Assembly: GCF_002902085.1 (NCBI RefSeq)
Contig: NZ_PPQR01000054.1
Span: 43,098 to 79,254 of the forward strand
Direction of reading: 5' to 3'
DNA from: Staphylococcus simiae
GTDB taxonomy: Bacteria; Bacillota; Bacilli; Staphylococcales; Staphylococcaceae
Length of the DNA stretch: 36,157 nt
Within the stretch, counting starts at the first letter, position 1. Every line of letters starts with the position of its first letter. Under the pieces are notes generated by a model. It made no database searches. It was not told the DNA's origin and saw only the letters and a list, made by a program, of their open reading frames with translations. This document shows positions 26,852-36,157 of the stretch, piece after piece. The position numbers were made by a program, and so were the translations under genes.

Positions 26852-27523
26852 ATGAAACCAGTTGTAGTTATGACACAAACAAGTGAAGTACAAAGTGAAT
26901 TAGTATCAATTATTCATAAACCGTTTATTGATATTGAACCACTTTCATTCAATACTCATTTGTTGGAATATAACTTCGACTGGCTTATTTTTTCGTCTAA
27001 AAATGCTGTAAAATTTTTCTTTAAATATTTAGATAGTGTGAAGGTTAAACATATTGCTGCAATTGGTGAAAAGACAGCTCGTTATTGTCACGATTTGGGT
27101 ATTATAGTAGATTTTGTGCCACAAGATTATTCGCAAGAAGGGTTTATAGCACGATTCCAACAAGACAACCAATTGATACTCATTCCATCCAGCGCACAAG
27201 CAAGACCATTACTCCAACAAGAATTATCAAAACATAATCGTGTCGTTAAAATTGACCTCTATACACCAGTGCCAAATGTTACTAATATTACTGATGTAAA
27301 AGAAATGGTGTCACAACAAAGTGTGGATGCAATTGCATTTTTAAGTTCATCAGCAGTACGTTATTATTTTGATCAACAACCAACACCTCATTTTAATCAA
27401 TACTTTGCAATTGGCCAACAAACAGCACATACACTAAAACAGTATAATCAATCAGTTAAAGTAGCACGTACACAAACAGTAGAGGCTTTAATAGATAAAA
27501 TATTAGAAAGTAGGGAATTATAA
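26852..27523 (+). CDS. hemD: Uroporphyrinogen-III synthase
   Basis: The enzyme cyclises hydroxymethylbilane with inversion of ring D. Length 223 is on the short side for the family. Sequence conservation is always low for HemD; here FDWLIFSSKNAVKFFFKYL, IAAIGEKTARYCHDLGI and DAIAFLSSSAVRYYF are recognisable. Position between hemC and hemB secures the call. Its stop codon is immediately followed by the hemB ATG, implying coupled translation. Confidence 0.94.
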   Translation: MKPVVVMTQTSEVQSELVSIIHKPFIDIEPLSFNTHLLEYNFDWLIFSSKNAVKFFFKYLDSVKVKHIAAIGEKTARYCHDLGIIVDFVPQDYSQEGFIARFQQDNQLILIPSSAQARPLLQQELSKHNRVVKIDLYTPVPNVTNITDVKEMVSQQSVDAIAFLSSSAVRYYFDQQPTPHFNQYFAIGQQTAHTLKQYNQSVKVARTQTVEALIDKILESREL

Positions 27524-28498
27524 ATGAAATTTGATAGACATAGAAGATTACGTTCATCAACTACAATGAGAGATATGGTTCGCGAAAACCACGTTAGAAA
27601 AGATGACTTAATTTATCCAATTTTTGTAGTTGAACAAGATGATATAAAAAAAGAAATTAAATCATTACCTGGAGTATACCAAATTAGTCTTAATTTATTA
27701 CATGAAGAAATTACAGAAGCATATGAGCTAGGTATTAGAGCAATCATGTTCTTTGGTGTACCGAACAATAAAGATGATGTTGGTACAGGTGCATATGATC
27801 ATAATGGTGTTATTCAACAAGCTACAAGAATTGCTAAAAAACTGTATAGCGATTTATTAATTGTTGCTGACACATGTTTATGTGAATATACTGACCATGG
27901 TCATTGCGGCGTGATTGATGATCATACACATGATGTGGATAATGATAAGTCATTACCATTATTAGTTAAAACTGCAATTTCTCAAGTAGAAGCAGGAGCG
28001 GATATTATTGCTCCAAGTAATATGATGGATGGTTTTGTAGCTGAAATTCGTCAAGGATTAGATGAAGCAGGTTACTATAATATACCTATTATGAGTTATG
28101 GCGTTAAATATGCTTCAAGTTTCTTTGGTCCATTTAGAGATGCAGCTGACTCAGCACCATCATTTGGTGACCGTAAAACGTATCAAATGGATCCTGCGAA
28201 TCGTTTAGAAGCATTACGCGAATTAGAAAGTGATTTAAAAGAGGGCTGTGACATGATGATTGTCAAACCAGCACTAAGTTATTTAGATATCGTACGTGAT
28301 GTTAAAAATCATACGAACGTTCCAGTCGTAGCATACAACGTTAGTGGTGAATATAGCATGACTAAAGCTGCTGCACAAAATGGTTGGATTGATGAAGAAC
28401 GTGTAGTGATGGAACAAATGGTATCAATGAAACGTGCAGGAGCAGATATGATTATCACTTATTTTGCTAAAGATATTTGCCGTTATTTAGATCAATAA
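27524..28498 (+). CDS. hemB: Delta-aminolevulinic acid dehydratase (porphobilinogen synthase)
   Basis: The enzyme condenses two 5-aminolevulinates to porphobilinogen. Of 324 residues, the active-site metal cluster [14 protein letters not shown] contains three cysteines, so the zinc-dependent form is expected. The Schiff-base lysines are Lys248 in [11 protein letters not shown] and the one in [18 protein letters not shown] near 196. hemB mutants of staphylococci are classic heme-auxotrophic small-colony variants. Starts with no gap after hemD, ribosome site GTAGGGA inside hemD. Confidence 0.98.
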   Translation: MKFDRHRRLRSSTTMRDMVRENHVRKDDLIYPIFVVEQDDIKKEIKSLPGVYQISLNLLHEEITEAYELGIRAIMFFGVPNNKDDVGTGAYDHNGVIQQATRIAKKLYSDLLIVADTCLCEYTDHGHCGVIDDHTHDVDNDKSLPLLVKTAISQVEAGADIIAPSNMMDGFVAEIRQGLDEAGYYNIPIMSYGVKYASSFFGPFRDAADSAPSFGDRKTYQMDPANRLEALRELESDLKEGCDMMIVKPALSYLDIVRDVKNHTNVPVVAYNVSGEYSMTKAAAQNGWIDEERVVMEQMVSMKRAGADMIITYFAKDICRYLDQ

Positions 28499-28544
28499 GC
28501 CTGGATTAATATACGTTCACTAATTTTTAAGGAGGAATAATTAC

Positions 28545-29828
28545 ATGAGATATCAAAATTCAGAAGATGCCATGAAAATTGCTGAGGATTTAATGCCAGG
28601 CGGTGTCAATAGTCCTGTAAGAGCATTTAAATCAGTAGATACACCTGCTATTTTTATGGATCATGGTGAAGGCTCTAAAATATATGATATAGATGGAAAT
28701 GAATATATAGATTATGTCTTAAGCTGGGGACCACTTATTTTAGGCCATAAAGATCCACAAGTCATCAAACAGTTACATGAAACAATCGATAAAGGTACAA
28801 GTTTTGGTGCCTCTACATTGCAAGAAAATAAATTAGCACAATTAGTAATTGATCGCGTTCCATCAATTGAAAAAGTAAGAATGGTTTCATCTGGTACAGA
28901 AGCAACTTTAGATACTTTAAGATTAGCGCGTGGATATACAGGTAGAAATAAAATAGTAAAATTCGAGGGCTGTTATCATGGACACAGCGATTCTTTATTA
29001 ATTAAAGCAGGTTCTGGTGTGGCAACGTTAGGTTTACCAGATTCTCCTGGTGTACCTGAAGGTATCGCTAAAAATACTATTACAGTGCCATATAATGATT
29101 TAGATTCATTAAGAGTTGCTTTTGAAAAATATGGTGATGATATTGCTGGAGTCATTGTGGAACCAGTAGCAGGTAATATGGGTGTAGTTCCACCTGTAGA
29201 AGGTTTCTTACAAGGATTAAGAGATATAACTACAGAATATGGTGCATTACTTATTTTTGATGAAGTTATGACTGGTTTCCGCGTTGGTTATAATTGTGCT
29301 CAAGGATACTTTGGTGTAACACCTGATTTAACTTGTTTAGGTAAAGTAATTGGCGGAGGGCTTCCTGTAGGTGCTTTTGGAGGTAAAAAAGAAATTATGG
29401 ATCAAATAGCGCCACTAGGTAATATTTATCAAGCAGGTACACTGTCTGGTAATCCATTAGCAATGACAAGTGGTTATGAAACACTTAGTCAATTAACGCC
29501 AGAAACATATGATTATTTTAATGAATTAGGTGATTTATTAGAAGAAGGCTTAACGAAAGTCTTCGCCAAATATGATGTCCCTATTACAGTTAATAGAGCG
29601 GGTTCTATGATTGGTTATTTCTTAAATGAAGGTCCAGTGACAAATTTTGACCAAGCAAACAAAAGTGATTTAGAGTTGTTCAGTAGTATGTATCGCGAAA
29701 TGGCAAAAGAAGGCGTATTCTTACCACCATCTCAATTCGAAGGTACATTTTTATCAACAGCACATACAAAAGAAGATATTGAAAAGACAATTCAAGCATT
29801 TGATAACGCTTTAAGTCGTATTGTATAA
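28545..29828 (+). CDS. hemL: Glutamate-1-semialdehyde 2,1-aminomutase
   Basis: This PLP enzyme turns glutamate-1-semialdehyde into 5-aminolevulinate, the step between HemA and HemB. It has 427 residues. [43 protein letters not shown] and the PLP lysine Lys267 in [14 protein letters not shown] identify it. It is the last gene of the hem operon, 46 bases after hemB with AAGGAGG in front. The operon thus ends at uroporphyrinogen III synthesis; the later steps lie elsewhere. Confidence 0.97.
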   Translation: MRYQNSEDAMKIAEDLMPGGVNSPVRAFKSVDTPAIFMDHGEGSKIYDIDGNEYIDYVLSWGPLILGHKDPQVIKQLHETIDKGTSFGASTLQENKLAQLVIDRVPSIEKVRMVSSGTEATLDTLRLARGYTGRNKIVKFEGCYHGHSDSLLIKAGSGVATLGLPDSPGVPEGIAKNTITVPYNDLDSLRVAFEKYGDDIAGVIVEPVAGNMGVVPPVEGFLQGLRDITTEYGALLIFDEVMTGFRVGYNCAQGYFGVTPDLTCLGKVIGGGLPVGAFGGKKEIMDQIAPLGNIYQAGTLSGNPLAMTSGYETLSQLTPETYDYFNELGDLLEEGLTKVFAKYDVPITVNRAGSMIGYFLNEGPVTNFDQANKSDLELFSSMYREMAKEGVFLPPSQFEGTFLSTAHTKEDIEKTIQAFDNALSRIV

Positions 29829-29841
29829 TTACAATTACTAT

Positions 29842-29872
29842 GAGGGTCTGAACTAAAGTTCAGACTCTTTAA
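29842..29872 (+). terminator. Terminator of the hem operon
   Basis: A 12-pair stem, GAGGGTCTGAAC with GTTCAGACTCTT (two G-T wobbles), with loop TAAA at 29854-29857. The T tract is short. It lies 13 bases after the hemL stop. Confidence 0.75.
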
Positions 29873-29966
29873 ATTTGTAATTTAAAATGTGAATAGTAAG
29901 TAAATATAATAGTAAATTAACTTAAATTATCTTGTGAAATATATATAACGAAGGTAGTGAGCACTT

Positions 29967-31040
29967 ATGTCCATCATAACTAGAAATAATATAATTGTTG
30001 CAATAACAGCTATTATTATTAGTACAATTTTAAGTTTAGCTCACATTTTATTACCCTTTATGTTTGGTCCGATTTTAGCAGCTATTTTATGTATTAAAGT
30101 TTTTAAATTAGAAATAAAATGGCCTTTTTGGTTAAGTGAAATTGGTATTGTTGTTTTAGGGGTACAAATTGGAGCTAGTTTTACCAAAAACGTCATCCTT
30201 GATATTAAAGATGACTGGGGAAGTATTGTTCTTGTCACTTTATTATTACTTACATTGGCACTCATAATGGCGATGATTTTTAAACGCATTGCCAAAATTA
30301 ACTCAGAAACAGCTTTGCTCAGTGTTATTCCAGGTGCATTGAGTCAAATGTTAGTTATGGCTGAACAAAATAAAAAAGCCAATTTATTAGTCGTTAGTTT
30401 GACACAAACGTCACGAATTATTTTCGTCGTTGTATTAGTACCATTAATCTCCTATTTCTTTAGTGATAGTGGTGAAGCAGGTTCTAATCAAAAAGTTGCA
30501 CCAATTACACCATTAACAGAGGCATTACAATTATGGCAAATAGGTTTATTAGCAGTCGCAATTGTAGCAATTTATTTTATAATGGTTAAAATAAATTTTC
30601 CAACTTATCAACTATTGGGCCCAATTATTGTGTTAATTATTTGGAATTTAACAACTGGTTTAACATTTAAATTAGACGATTGGATATTAAATGTCGCTCA
30701 ATTAATATATATGATACGAATCGGTGTCCAAATTGCACATTTATTAGGTGATTTAAAAGGCCGAATTGCAATTGCGATCGCATTTCAAAATATTATGTTA
30801 ATATTAGGATCATTTGTAATGGTGTGTGTGGTTCATTTATTTAATCATATTCCAATTAACGAGTTATTTTTAGGTGCTGCACCTGGTGGTGTTAACCAGA
30901 TAGTGTTAGTAGCAATTGCAACAGGTGCTGATGTTGCAATGATTTCAAGTTATCATATTTTTAGAATCTTTTTCATTTTGTTTATCATAGCTCCAATTAT
31001 AAATTATATTTTACATTATAGAGTAACAAGCAAAAAATGA
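29967..31040 (+). CDS. AbrB-family (PF05145-type) membrane protein, putative transporter
   Basis: A 357-residue protein with about ten hydrophobic segments arranged as two similar halves. The motif pair LLPFMFGPILAAIL with SVIPGALSQMLVMAEQ in the first half is echoed by QLLGPIIVLIIW with GAAPGGVNQIVLVAIATGADVAM in the second. This duplicated PGG/GPI pattern is that of membrane proteins often misnamed ammonia monooxygenase or AbrB regulator. They are unrelated to the DNA-binding AbrB. Substrate unknown. It stands alone between the hem operon terminator and tag, and its stop codon lies inside the bidirectional terminator. Confidence 0.82.
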   Translation: MSIITRNNIIVAITAIIISTILSLAHILLPFMFGPILAAILCIKVFKLEIKWPFWLSEIGIVVLGVQIGASFTKNVILDIKDDWGSIVLVTLLLLTLALIMAMIFKRIAKINSETALLSVIPGALSQMLVMAEQNKKANLLVVSLTQTSRIIFVVVLVPLISYFFSDSGEAGSNQKVAPITPLTEALQLWQIGLLAVAIVAIYFIMVKINFPTYQLLGPIIVLIIWNLTTGLTFKLDDWILNVAQLIYMIRIGVQIAHLLGDLKGRIAIAIAFQNIMLILGSFVMVCVVHLFNHIPINELFLGAAPGGVNQIVLVAIATGADVAMISSYHIFRIFFILFIIAPIINYILHYRVTSKK

Positions 31041-31076
31041 GATGACACAAAATCATAAGTGTTCATCTCATTTTGA
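31032..31076. terminator. Bidirectional terminator between the AbrB-like gene and tag
   Basis: AAAATGAGATGA (31034-31045) pairs with TCATCTCATTTT (31063-31074), 12 bp, extended by CAC/GTG across a one-base bulge. A-rich on the left and T-rich on the right, it serves both converging genes. The left arm contains the TGA stop of the upstream gene. Confidence 0.88.
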
Positions 31077-31086
31077 TTAATGATAG

Positions 31087-31644
31087 TTAATGTTGTGGTT
31101 TAAATGGACAATCTTGTAAATGTGCATCATACAATCCTGCAGCTTCTAAAAATGAAAATACAGTAACTGGACCTAAAAACTTAAAACCAAATGTTTTTAA
31201 ATCTTTTGACAGTTGAGTTGCTCTATCATCTACAGTAATACGATCTTTAGCATGTTTATAGTTCAAATCAATTGGATGTCCATCCACATAAGACCATAAA
31301 AAGTCGCTGAAACTTCCATATTGTTGCTCGATGGTTAAGTATCCTTGAGCTTGAGCAACGATAGCTTCTAATTTTTTGCGATGATGTACAATATTTGGAA
31401 AGTCCATAAGCTGATCAATATCACTAGCGGTCATAGTTGCAACTTTACTAGGTTCAAAATTATAAAATGCTTGTTCATATGAATCTTTCTTTTTTAAAAT
31501 TGTTAACCAAGATAATCCAGCATGTTGTGATTCCAAAGCAAGTAATTTAAATAATGCTTTACTATCATATAAGGGCTGTCCCCAAAAATGATCATGATAA
31601 TCTAAATAGACTGGATCCTTTGTTCCAAAAGCACATTCATTCAT
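31087..31644 (-). CDS. tag: DNA-3-methyladenine glycosylase I
   Basis: The enzyme removes 3-methyladenine from alkylated DNA. With the start at 31644 (ATG preceded by GGTGGG) it has 185 residues, normal for Tag. The zinc-snap residues fall at the positions known from E. coli Tag: Cys4, His17, His175 and Cys179. The catalytic Glu38 (LALESQHAGLSW) and Trp46 are present. An upstream in-frame ATG would add 23 residues but has no ribosome site and lies in the promoter region. It is the only minus-strand gene in the window, divergent from valS and convergent with the AbrB-like gene. Confidence 0.96.
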   Translation of the reverse strand: MNECAFGTKDPVYLDYHDHFWGQPLYDSKALFKLLALESQHAGLSWLTILKKKDSYEQAFYNFEPSKVATMTASDIDQLMDFPNIVHHRKKLEAIVAQAQGYLTIEQQYGSFSDFLWSYVDGHPIDLNYKHAKDRITVDDRATQLSKDLKTFGFKFLGPVTVFSFLEAAGLYDAHLQDCPFKPQH

Positions 31645-31662
31645 AATATTCCCACCAATACA

Positions 31663-31691
31663 TTGACTTATTTTGACAATCATTATACTAT
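31663..31691 (+). promoter_or_regulatory. Probable promoter of the valS leader, overlapping tag control region
   Basis: TTGACT (31663-31668) with TACTAT (31686-31691) at 17-base spacing on the + strand. On the minus strand TATAAT at 31687-31682 is a candidate -10 of tag, so the two promoters overlap. Alternatives for valS (TATACT at 31684-31689, or TTGACA at 31673) have worse spacing. Confidence 0.5.
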
Positions 31692-31715
31692 AAGTGAAGA
31701 GTTTAATATACAAAT

Positions 31716-31977
31716 TGGGAAGAGTAAGTTTAAGTGATTTTCAAAGAGAGCATATGATTGGTGAAAGTATGTAGATGATTTAAACTGAAGGTAGCCCACT
31801 CGTTATCTTAGTTGAAAAATATGCAGTAGGCTAAGACGTGTTTGAGCGTTAATCATTATCTAGAGTGCTTGAAGAATTTGACTAATAACATTGTGATTGT
31901 TGTTGGAAATTCTTCTTGAATATAGGTGGTACCACGGAATATCCGTCCTATTTTTATATATAGGATGGATATTTTTT
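31716..31977 (+). promoter_or_regulatory. T-box leader of valS with terminator
   Basis: AGAGAG (31745-31750) and the CATA...TATG stem with a GGTG apical loop mark stem I. After the pattern CTGAAG comes GTA (31791-31793), a valine codon in the specifier position, followed by GCCC. The T-box core AGGTGGTACCACG (31924-31936) precedes a 13-pair terminator, AATATCCGTCCTA (31938-31950) / TAGGATGGATATT (31961-31973), and a T run. Uncharged tRNA-Val should permit read-through into valS and folC. Confidence 0.92.
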
Positions 31978-31998
31978 ATTTTTTAGGAGGTATTTAAC

Positions 31999-34629
31999 AT
32001 GGAAATGGAACCAAAATATAATCCGCGTGAAGTAGAAGCGGGACGTTATGAAGAATGGGTTGAAAAAGGCTATTTTAAGCCATCTGAAGATAAATCTAAA
32101 GAAACATATACAATTGTTATACCACCACCTAATGTAACAGGTAAATTACATTTAGGACATGCTTGGGATACAACGTTACAAGACATTATTACACGTATGA
32201 AACGTATGCAAGGCTATGATACTTTATATTTACCAGGAATGGATCATGCCGGTATCGCAACTCAAGCTAAGGTAGAAGCTAAATTAAATGAACAAGGTTT
32301 ATCACGATATGATCTAGGTCGTGACAAATTTTTAGAACAAGCTTGGGATTGGAAAGAAGAATATGCATCATTTATTCGTCAACAATGGGCAAAATTAGGC
32401 CTAGGATTAGACTATAGTAGAGAACGTTTTACATTAGATGAAGGTTTGAGTAAAGCAGTCAAAAAAGTATTTGTTGATCTGTACAATAAAGGCATCATAT
32501 ATCGTGGTGAAAGAATTATTAACTGGGATCCTAAAGCACGTACAGCATTATCTGATATTGAAGTGATTCATGAAGATGTACAAGGTGCCTTTTATCATTT
32601 TAAATATCCATATGCAGACGGTAACGGCTATATTGAAATAGCAACTACTAGACCTGAAACGATGCTAGGAGATACAGCGATTGTAGTTAATCCTAATGAT
32701 GAACGTTATAAAGATGTTATTGGTAAGACAGTGATTTTACCGATTGTTGGTCGTGAATTGCCAATTATAGCTGATGAATATGTAGATATTGATTTTGGTT
32801 CGGGTGCTATGAAAGTGACACCTGCACATGATCCTAATGACTTTGAAATTGGTCAACGTCATCATTTAGAAAATATCATCGTTATGGATGAAAATGGTAA
32901 GATGAATGACAAAGCTGGGAAATATGAAGGCTTGGATCGTTTTGAATGTCGAAAACAACTAGTAGAAGATTTAAAGGAACAAGATTTAGTCATAAAAATC
33001 GATGAACATATGCATTCTGTCGGTCACTCCGAACGTTCAGGTGCTGTTGTAGAACCTTATTTGTCAACACAATGGTTTGTGAAAATGGATACACTTGCAC
33101 AACGAGCACTAGACAACCAACAGACTGATGATCGTATTGATTTTTATCCAAGTCGTTTTGAACATACATTTAATCAATGGATGGAAAACATTCGTGACTG
33201 GACAATTTCAAGACAATTATGGTGGGGTCATCAAATTCCAGCATGGTATCATAAAGAAACTGGAGAAATATATGTTGGGGAGGAAGCACCAGCAGACATT
33301 GAAAATTGGCAACAAGATGAAGATGTACTAGATACATGGTTCTCAAGTGCATTATGGCCATTCTCTACATTAGGTTGGCCAGATACAGAAAGTGAAGATT
33401 TCCAACGTTATTATCCGACGAATGCGTTAGTAACTGGTTATGATATCATTTTCTTCTGGGTAGCACGTATGATTTTCCAAGGTTTAGAGTTTACTGATCG
33501 TCGCCCATTTAACGACGTATTATTACATGGTTTAGTAAGAGCTGAAGATGGACGTAAGATGAGTAAGTCACTTGGTAATGGCGTCGATCCAATGGATGTT
33601 ATCGATGAATATGGTGCAGATAGCTTGCGTTACTTCTTAGCTACTGGTTCATCACCTGGACACGATTTGCGTTATTCTACTGAAAAAGTAGAATCTGTGT
33701 GGAATTTCATTAATAAAATTTGGAACGGTGCACGTTTTAGTTTGATGAATATCGGTGAAGATTTTAACGTCGAAGATATTGATTTATCAGGTAATTTGTC
33801 ATTAGCTGATAAGTGGATTTTAACGCGTTTAAATGAAACAATTGCCACAGTAACTGATTTAAGTGATAGATATGAATTCGGTGAAGTAGGCCGTGCTTTA
33901 TATAACTTTATTTGGGATGACTTCTGTGATTGGTACATCGAAATGAGTAAAATACCAATGAATGGTGATGACGAATCTCAAAAACAAACGACACGATCCG
34001 TTTTAAGTTATACTTTAGATAATATAATGAGAATGTTACATCCATTCATGCCATTTGTTACTGAAAAAATTTGGCAAAGTTTACCACATGAAGGTGACAC
34101 AATTGTTAAAGCGGCGTGGCCGGAGGTTCGTTCAGAGCTAATATTTAATGAGAGTAAACAAACAATGCAACAATTAGTTGAAATTATTAAATCAGTGAGA
34201 CAATCTCGTGTAGAAGTTAACACACCTTTATCTAAAGAAATTCCAATTCTAATTGAAGCAAAAGATAAAGAAATAGAAACTACACTATCCGAAAATGCTG
34301 ATTACTTACACAAATTCTGTAACCCAAGTGAGTTAACGATTAGTACAAATATTGATATACCTGAAAAAGCAATGACTTCAGTTGTACTAGCTGGTAATGT
34401 CGTGTTGCCACTAGAAGGATTAATTGATATGGACAAAGAAATTAGTCGTTTAGAGAAAGAACTTGAAAAACTACAAAGTGAAGTAGATCGTGTAGATAAA
34501 AAATTATCAAATGAAAACTTTGTCAACAAAGCACCAGAAAAAATTATTAATGAAGAAAAACGTAAACAACAAGATTATAAAGAGAAATATAATGGTGTTA
34601 AGGCAAGAATTGAACAATTAAAAGCATAG
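31999..34629 (+). CDS. valS: Valine--tRNA ligase
   Basis: This class I synthetase charges tRNA-Val and edits threonine. Of 876 residues, the HIGH motif is HLGH at 51-54 ([15 protein letters not shown]) and KMSKS at 520-524 ([11 protein letters not shown]). The editing domain between them includes [14 protein letters not shown] and [20 protein letters not shown]-terminal coiled coil (from about residue 805, [18 protein letters not shown] onward) is the tRNA-contacting arm of ValS. Ribosome site AGGAGGT. folC follows after 11 bases on the same transcript. Confidence 0.98.
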   Translation: MEMEPKYNPREVEAGRYEEWVEKGYFKPSEDKSKETYTIVIPPPNVTGKLHLGHAWDTTLQDIITRMKRMQGYDTLYLPGMDHAGIATQAKVEAKLNEQGLSRYDLGRDKFLEQAWDWKEEYASFIRQQWAKLGLGLDYSRERFTLDEGLSKAVKKVFVDLYNKGIIYRGERIINWDPKARTALSDIEVIHEDVQGAFYHFKYPYADGNGYIEIATTRPETMLGDTAIVVNPNDERYKDVIGKTVILPIVGRELPIIADEYVDIDFGSGAMKVTPAHDPNDFEIGQRHHLENIIVMDENGKMNDKAGKYEGLDRFECRKQLVEDLKEQDLVIKIDEHMHSVGHSERSGAVVEPYLSTQWFVKMDTLAQRALDNQQTDDRIDFYPSRFEHTFNQWMENIRDWTISRQLWWGHQIPAWYHKETGEIYVGEEAPADIENWQQDEDVLDTWFSSALWPFSTLGWPDTESEDFQRYYPTNALVTGYDIIFFWVARMIFQGLEFTDRRPFNDVLLHGLVRAEDGRKMSKSLGNGVDPMDVIDEYGADSLRYFLATGSSPGHDLRYSTEKVESVWNFINKIWNGARFSLMNIGEDFNVEDIDLSGNLSLADKWILTRLNETIATVTDLSDRYEFGEVGRALYNFIWDDFCDWYIEMSKIPMNGDDESQKQTTRSVLSYTLDNIMRMLHPFMPFVTEKIWQSLPHEGDTIVKAAWPEVRSELIFNESKQTMQQLVEIIKSVRQSRVEVNTPLSKEIPILIEAKDKEIETTLSENADYLHKFCNPSELTISTNIDIPEKAMTSVVLAGNVVLPLEGLIDMDKEISRLEKELEKLQSEVDRVDKKLSNENFVNKAPEKIINEEKRKQQDYKEKYNGVKARIEQLKA

Positions 34630-34640
34630 GAGTAATAACG

Positions 34641-35906
34641 ATGAATTACCTAGACAGCTTGTATTGGATCCATGAAAGAACTAAGTTCGGCATTAAGCCC
34701 GGCGTTAAGCGTATGGAATGGATGTTACAACAATTTAATAATCCACAAAATAATATCAAAGGTATTCATGTCGGTGGTACAAACGGTAAAGGTTCAACAG
34801 TTGCCTATTTAAGAACAGCTTTAGTTGAAAATGGTTATGAAGTTGGTACGTTTACATCACCATTTATTGAAACATTTAATGAACGCATTAGTTTAAATGG
34901 TATACCTATTTCAAATGACGATATTGTAGAGTTAGTTTCATTAGTTAAACCTATTAGTGAAAAAATGGATGAACAAACAGATTTAGGTGTAGCTACTGAA
35001 TTTGAAATTATAACTACGATGATGTTTTTATATTTTGGTCAAATGCATCCAGTTGATTTTGTTATAGTTGAGGCTGGCTTAGGAATCAAAAATGATTCGA
35101 CGAATGTTTTTAATCCAATACTATCTATTTTGACAAGTATTGGGCTAGACCACACGGACATTTTAGGTAATTCATATTTAGACATTGCAAAAGACAAAGG
35201 TGCAATTATTAAACCGAATACACCAATCATTTATGCAGTTAAAAATGAAGAAGCACTTAAATATATTAGAGATCGTGCAGTTGAACAACAAGCTAAGCCT
35301 ATTGAATTAGATAGAGAAATTATAGTTGTATCACAAAAGGATGAGTTTACTTATCGCTATAAAGAATATGAATTAGAAACAATCATCTTGAATATGTTAG
35401 GTGAGCATCAAAAGCAAAATGCAGCACTTGCCATTACAGCACTAATTGAATTAAATGAACTTGGATTAATTGAACTTGATTTTAATAAAATGATTGATGG
35501 CATTGAGTCAGTTTATTGGTCAGGACGTATTGAACAAGTTCAAGAGCAGCCAATAATTATTTTAGATGGTGCACATAATTCAGAAAGTATAGATGCTTTG
35601 ATTGATACAATACAAAATTATTATCATTTTGATAAAGTAGATATTTTGTTTTCTGCTATTAAAGGTAAACCAGTCAATGATATGATTAATCATTTAAGTA
35701 AGATTGCCCAACAATTTTACGTCACTGAATTTGATTTTCCTAAAGCGTTACGAAAAGAAGAAATCGTGGCTAACATAGAAGAGGATAATATACAATTAGT
35801 TGATGATTATGTTGAATTTATTCGTAATTATCAAGGAGAAGTATTAATTGTTACAGGTAGTTTGTATTTTATTAGTGAAGTGAAATCGAAAATCGAATTT
35901 GAGTAA
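34641..35906 (+). CDS. folC: Folylpolyglutamate synthase / dihydrofolate synthase
   Basis: This Mur-ligase-family enzyme adds glutamate to (dihydro)folates and, in the bifunctional form, makes dihydrofolate from dihydropteroate. Of 421 residues, the P-loop is HVGGTNGKGSTVAYL (about 42-56). TFTSPFIETFNERI, VEAGLGIKNDSTNVF, GLDHTDILGN and the GRIEQVQEQPIIILDGAHN segment are FolC hallmarks. The family norm at one signature is GLGGRLDATN; here it reads GLGIKNDSTN. The ribosome site AGGAG overlaps the valS stop TAG, so translation is likely coupled. valS-folC is a conserved bacillar pair, which puts folate glutamylation under tRNA-Val control. Confidence 0.96.
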   Translation: MNYLDSLYWIHERTKFGIKPGVKRMEWMLQQFNNPQNNIKGIHVGGTNGKGSTVAYLRTALVENGYEVGTFTSPFIETFNERISLNGIPISNDDIVELVSLVKPISEKMDEQTDLGVATEFEIITTMMFLYFGQMHPVDFVIVEAGLGIKNDSTNVFNPILSILTSIGLDHTDILGNSYLDIAKDKGAIIKPNTPIIYAVKNEEALKYIRDRAVEQQAKPIELDREIIVVSQKDEFTYRYKEYELETIILNMLGEHQKQNAALAITALIELNELGLIELDFNKMIDGIESVYWSGRIEQVQEQPIIILDGAHNSESIDALIDTIQNYYHFDKVDILFSAIKGKPVNDMINHLSKIAQQFYVTEFDFPKALRKEEIVANIEEDNIQLVDDYVEFIRNYQGEVLIVTGSLYFISEVKSKIEFE

Positions 35907-35944
35907 AATATCAGTATTCATACATTAGTGATTAAAATTTTAAT

Positions 35945-35996
35945 AAATACCCTTATTCGTTAACATTTATTGATAAAGCGAATAAGGGTATTTTTT
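35945..35996 (+). terminator. Terminator of valS-folC
   Basis: A 15-bp stem, AAATACCCTTATTCG (35945-35959) with CGAATAAGGGTATTT (35979-35993), followed by TTT. It begins about 40 bases after the folC stop. Confidence 0.92.
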
Positions 35997-36157
35997 ATGA
36001 AGAAACTTTAATGTTCATATAAAATTTTAAAGTTACAATTTATTATAAAAATGAAGTTGTATCTTTCTGGTAATTTAAAAGTATTATAAATTACTAAATA
36101 AAATGATAGTTGACTAGTAGCATTTCATCATATTTAACAATATTTACAACTTTAACT
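35997..36157. other. Non-coding right edge
   Basis: AT-rich sequence after the folC terminator. I see no gene start, promoter pair or repeat in it. Confidence 0.5.

Noticed and set aside
29967..31040. Annotation as ammonia monooxygenase or AbrB transcription factor
   Set aside because: The protein is almost entirely membrane-embedded with duplicated PGG/GPI motifs, and neither a DNA-binding fold nor monooxygenase features are visible.
1..36157. CRISPR arrays, insertion sequences, phage genes, tRNA or rRNA genes
   Set aside because: I found no spaced direct repeats, transposase or phage reading frames, and no tRNA- or rRNA-like sequence on either strand.

Overview
The window is a low-GC Firmicute chromosome segment whose gene content and order match the Staphylococcus polA-mutM-coaE-gapB-nrdR-dnaB-dnaI-thrS-lysP-infC-rpmI-rplT-tig-clpX-engB-hemAXCDBL-valS-folC region. 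Several proteins (GapB, ValS, Tag, IF-3) are close to, but visibly different from, the S. aureus sequences I remember. A relative of S. aureus therefore fits better than S. aureus itself, but I cannot fix the species. Nearly every gene lies on the + strand; tag is the exception.

Layout. Bases 1-799 are non-coding: a structured hairpin region ending in a strong terminator, then AT-rich sequence. A polytopic membrane protein (800-2293) precedes a DNA repair and cofactor cluster (polA, mutM, coaE). gapB follows, with a catabolite-control region in front. nrdR, dnaB and dnaI form a tight replication operon. thrS sits behind a T-box, lysP behind a lysine riboswitch, and infC-rpmI-rplT behind an attenuator-type leader. 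A Nudix protein and a helical-repeat protein form a pair, followed by tig, clpX and engB as separately promoted units. The complete heme operon hemA-X-C-D-B-L runs from glutamyl-tRNA to uroporphyrinogen III. An AbrB-family membrane protein converges on tag across a shared terminator. valS, behind a second T-box, and folC close the window.

How the genes work together. The segment is housekeeping: DNA replication and repair, CoA and folate metabolism, gluconeogenesis, translation, protein folding and turnover, and heme synthesis. Its most notable property is the density of RNA-based attenuation. Four leaders (T-box thrS, lysine riboswitch lysP, ribosomal-protein leader infC, T-box valS) end in intrinsic terminators directly before their genes.

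I see no phage, insertion sequence, CRISPR array, tRNA or rRNA, and no convincing undescribed multi-gene system. The items most worth a second look are non-coding: the structured segment at the left edge, the overlapping cre, promoter and CcpN-like box at gapB, the palindromes upstream of hemA, and the AUA start codon of infC.
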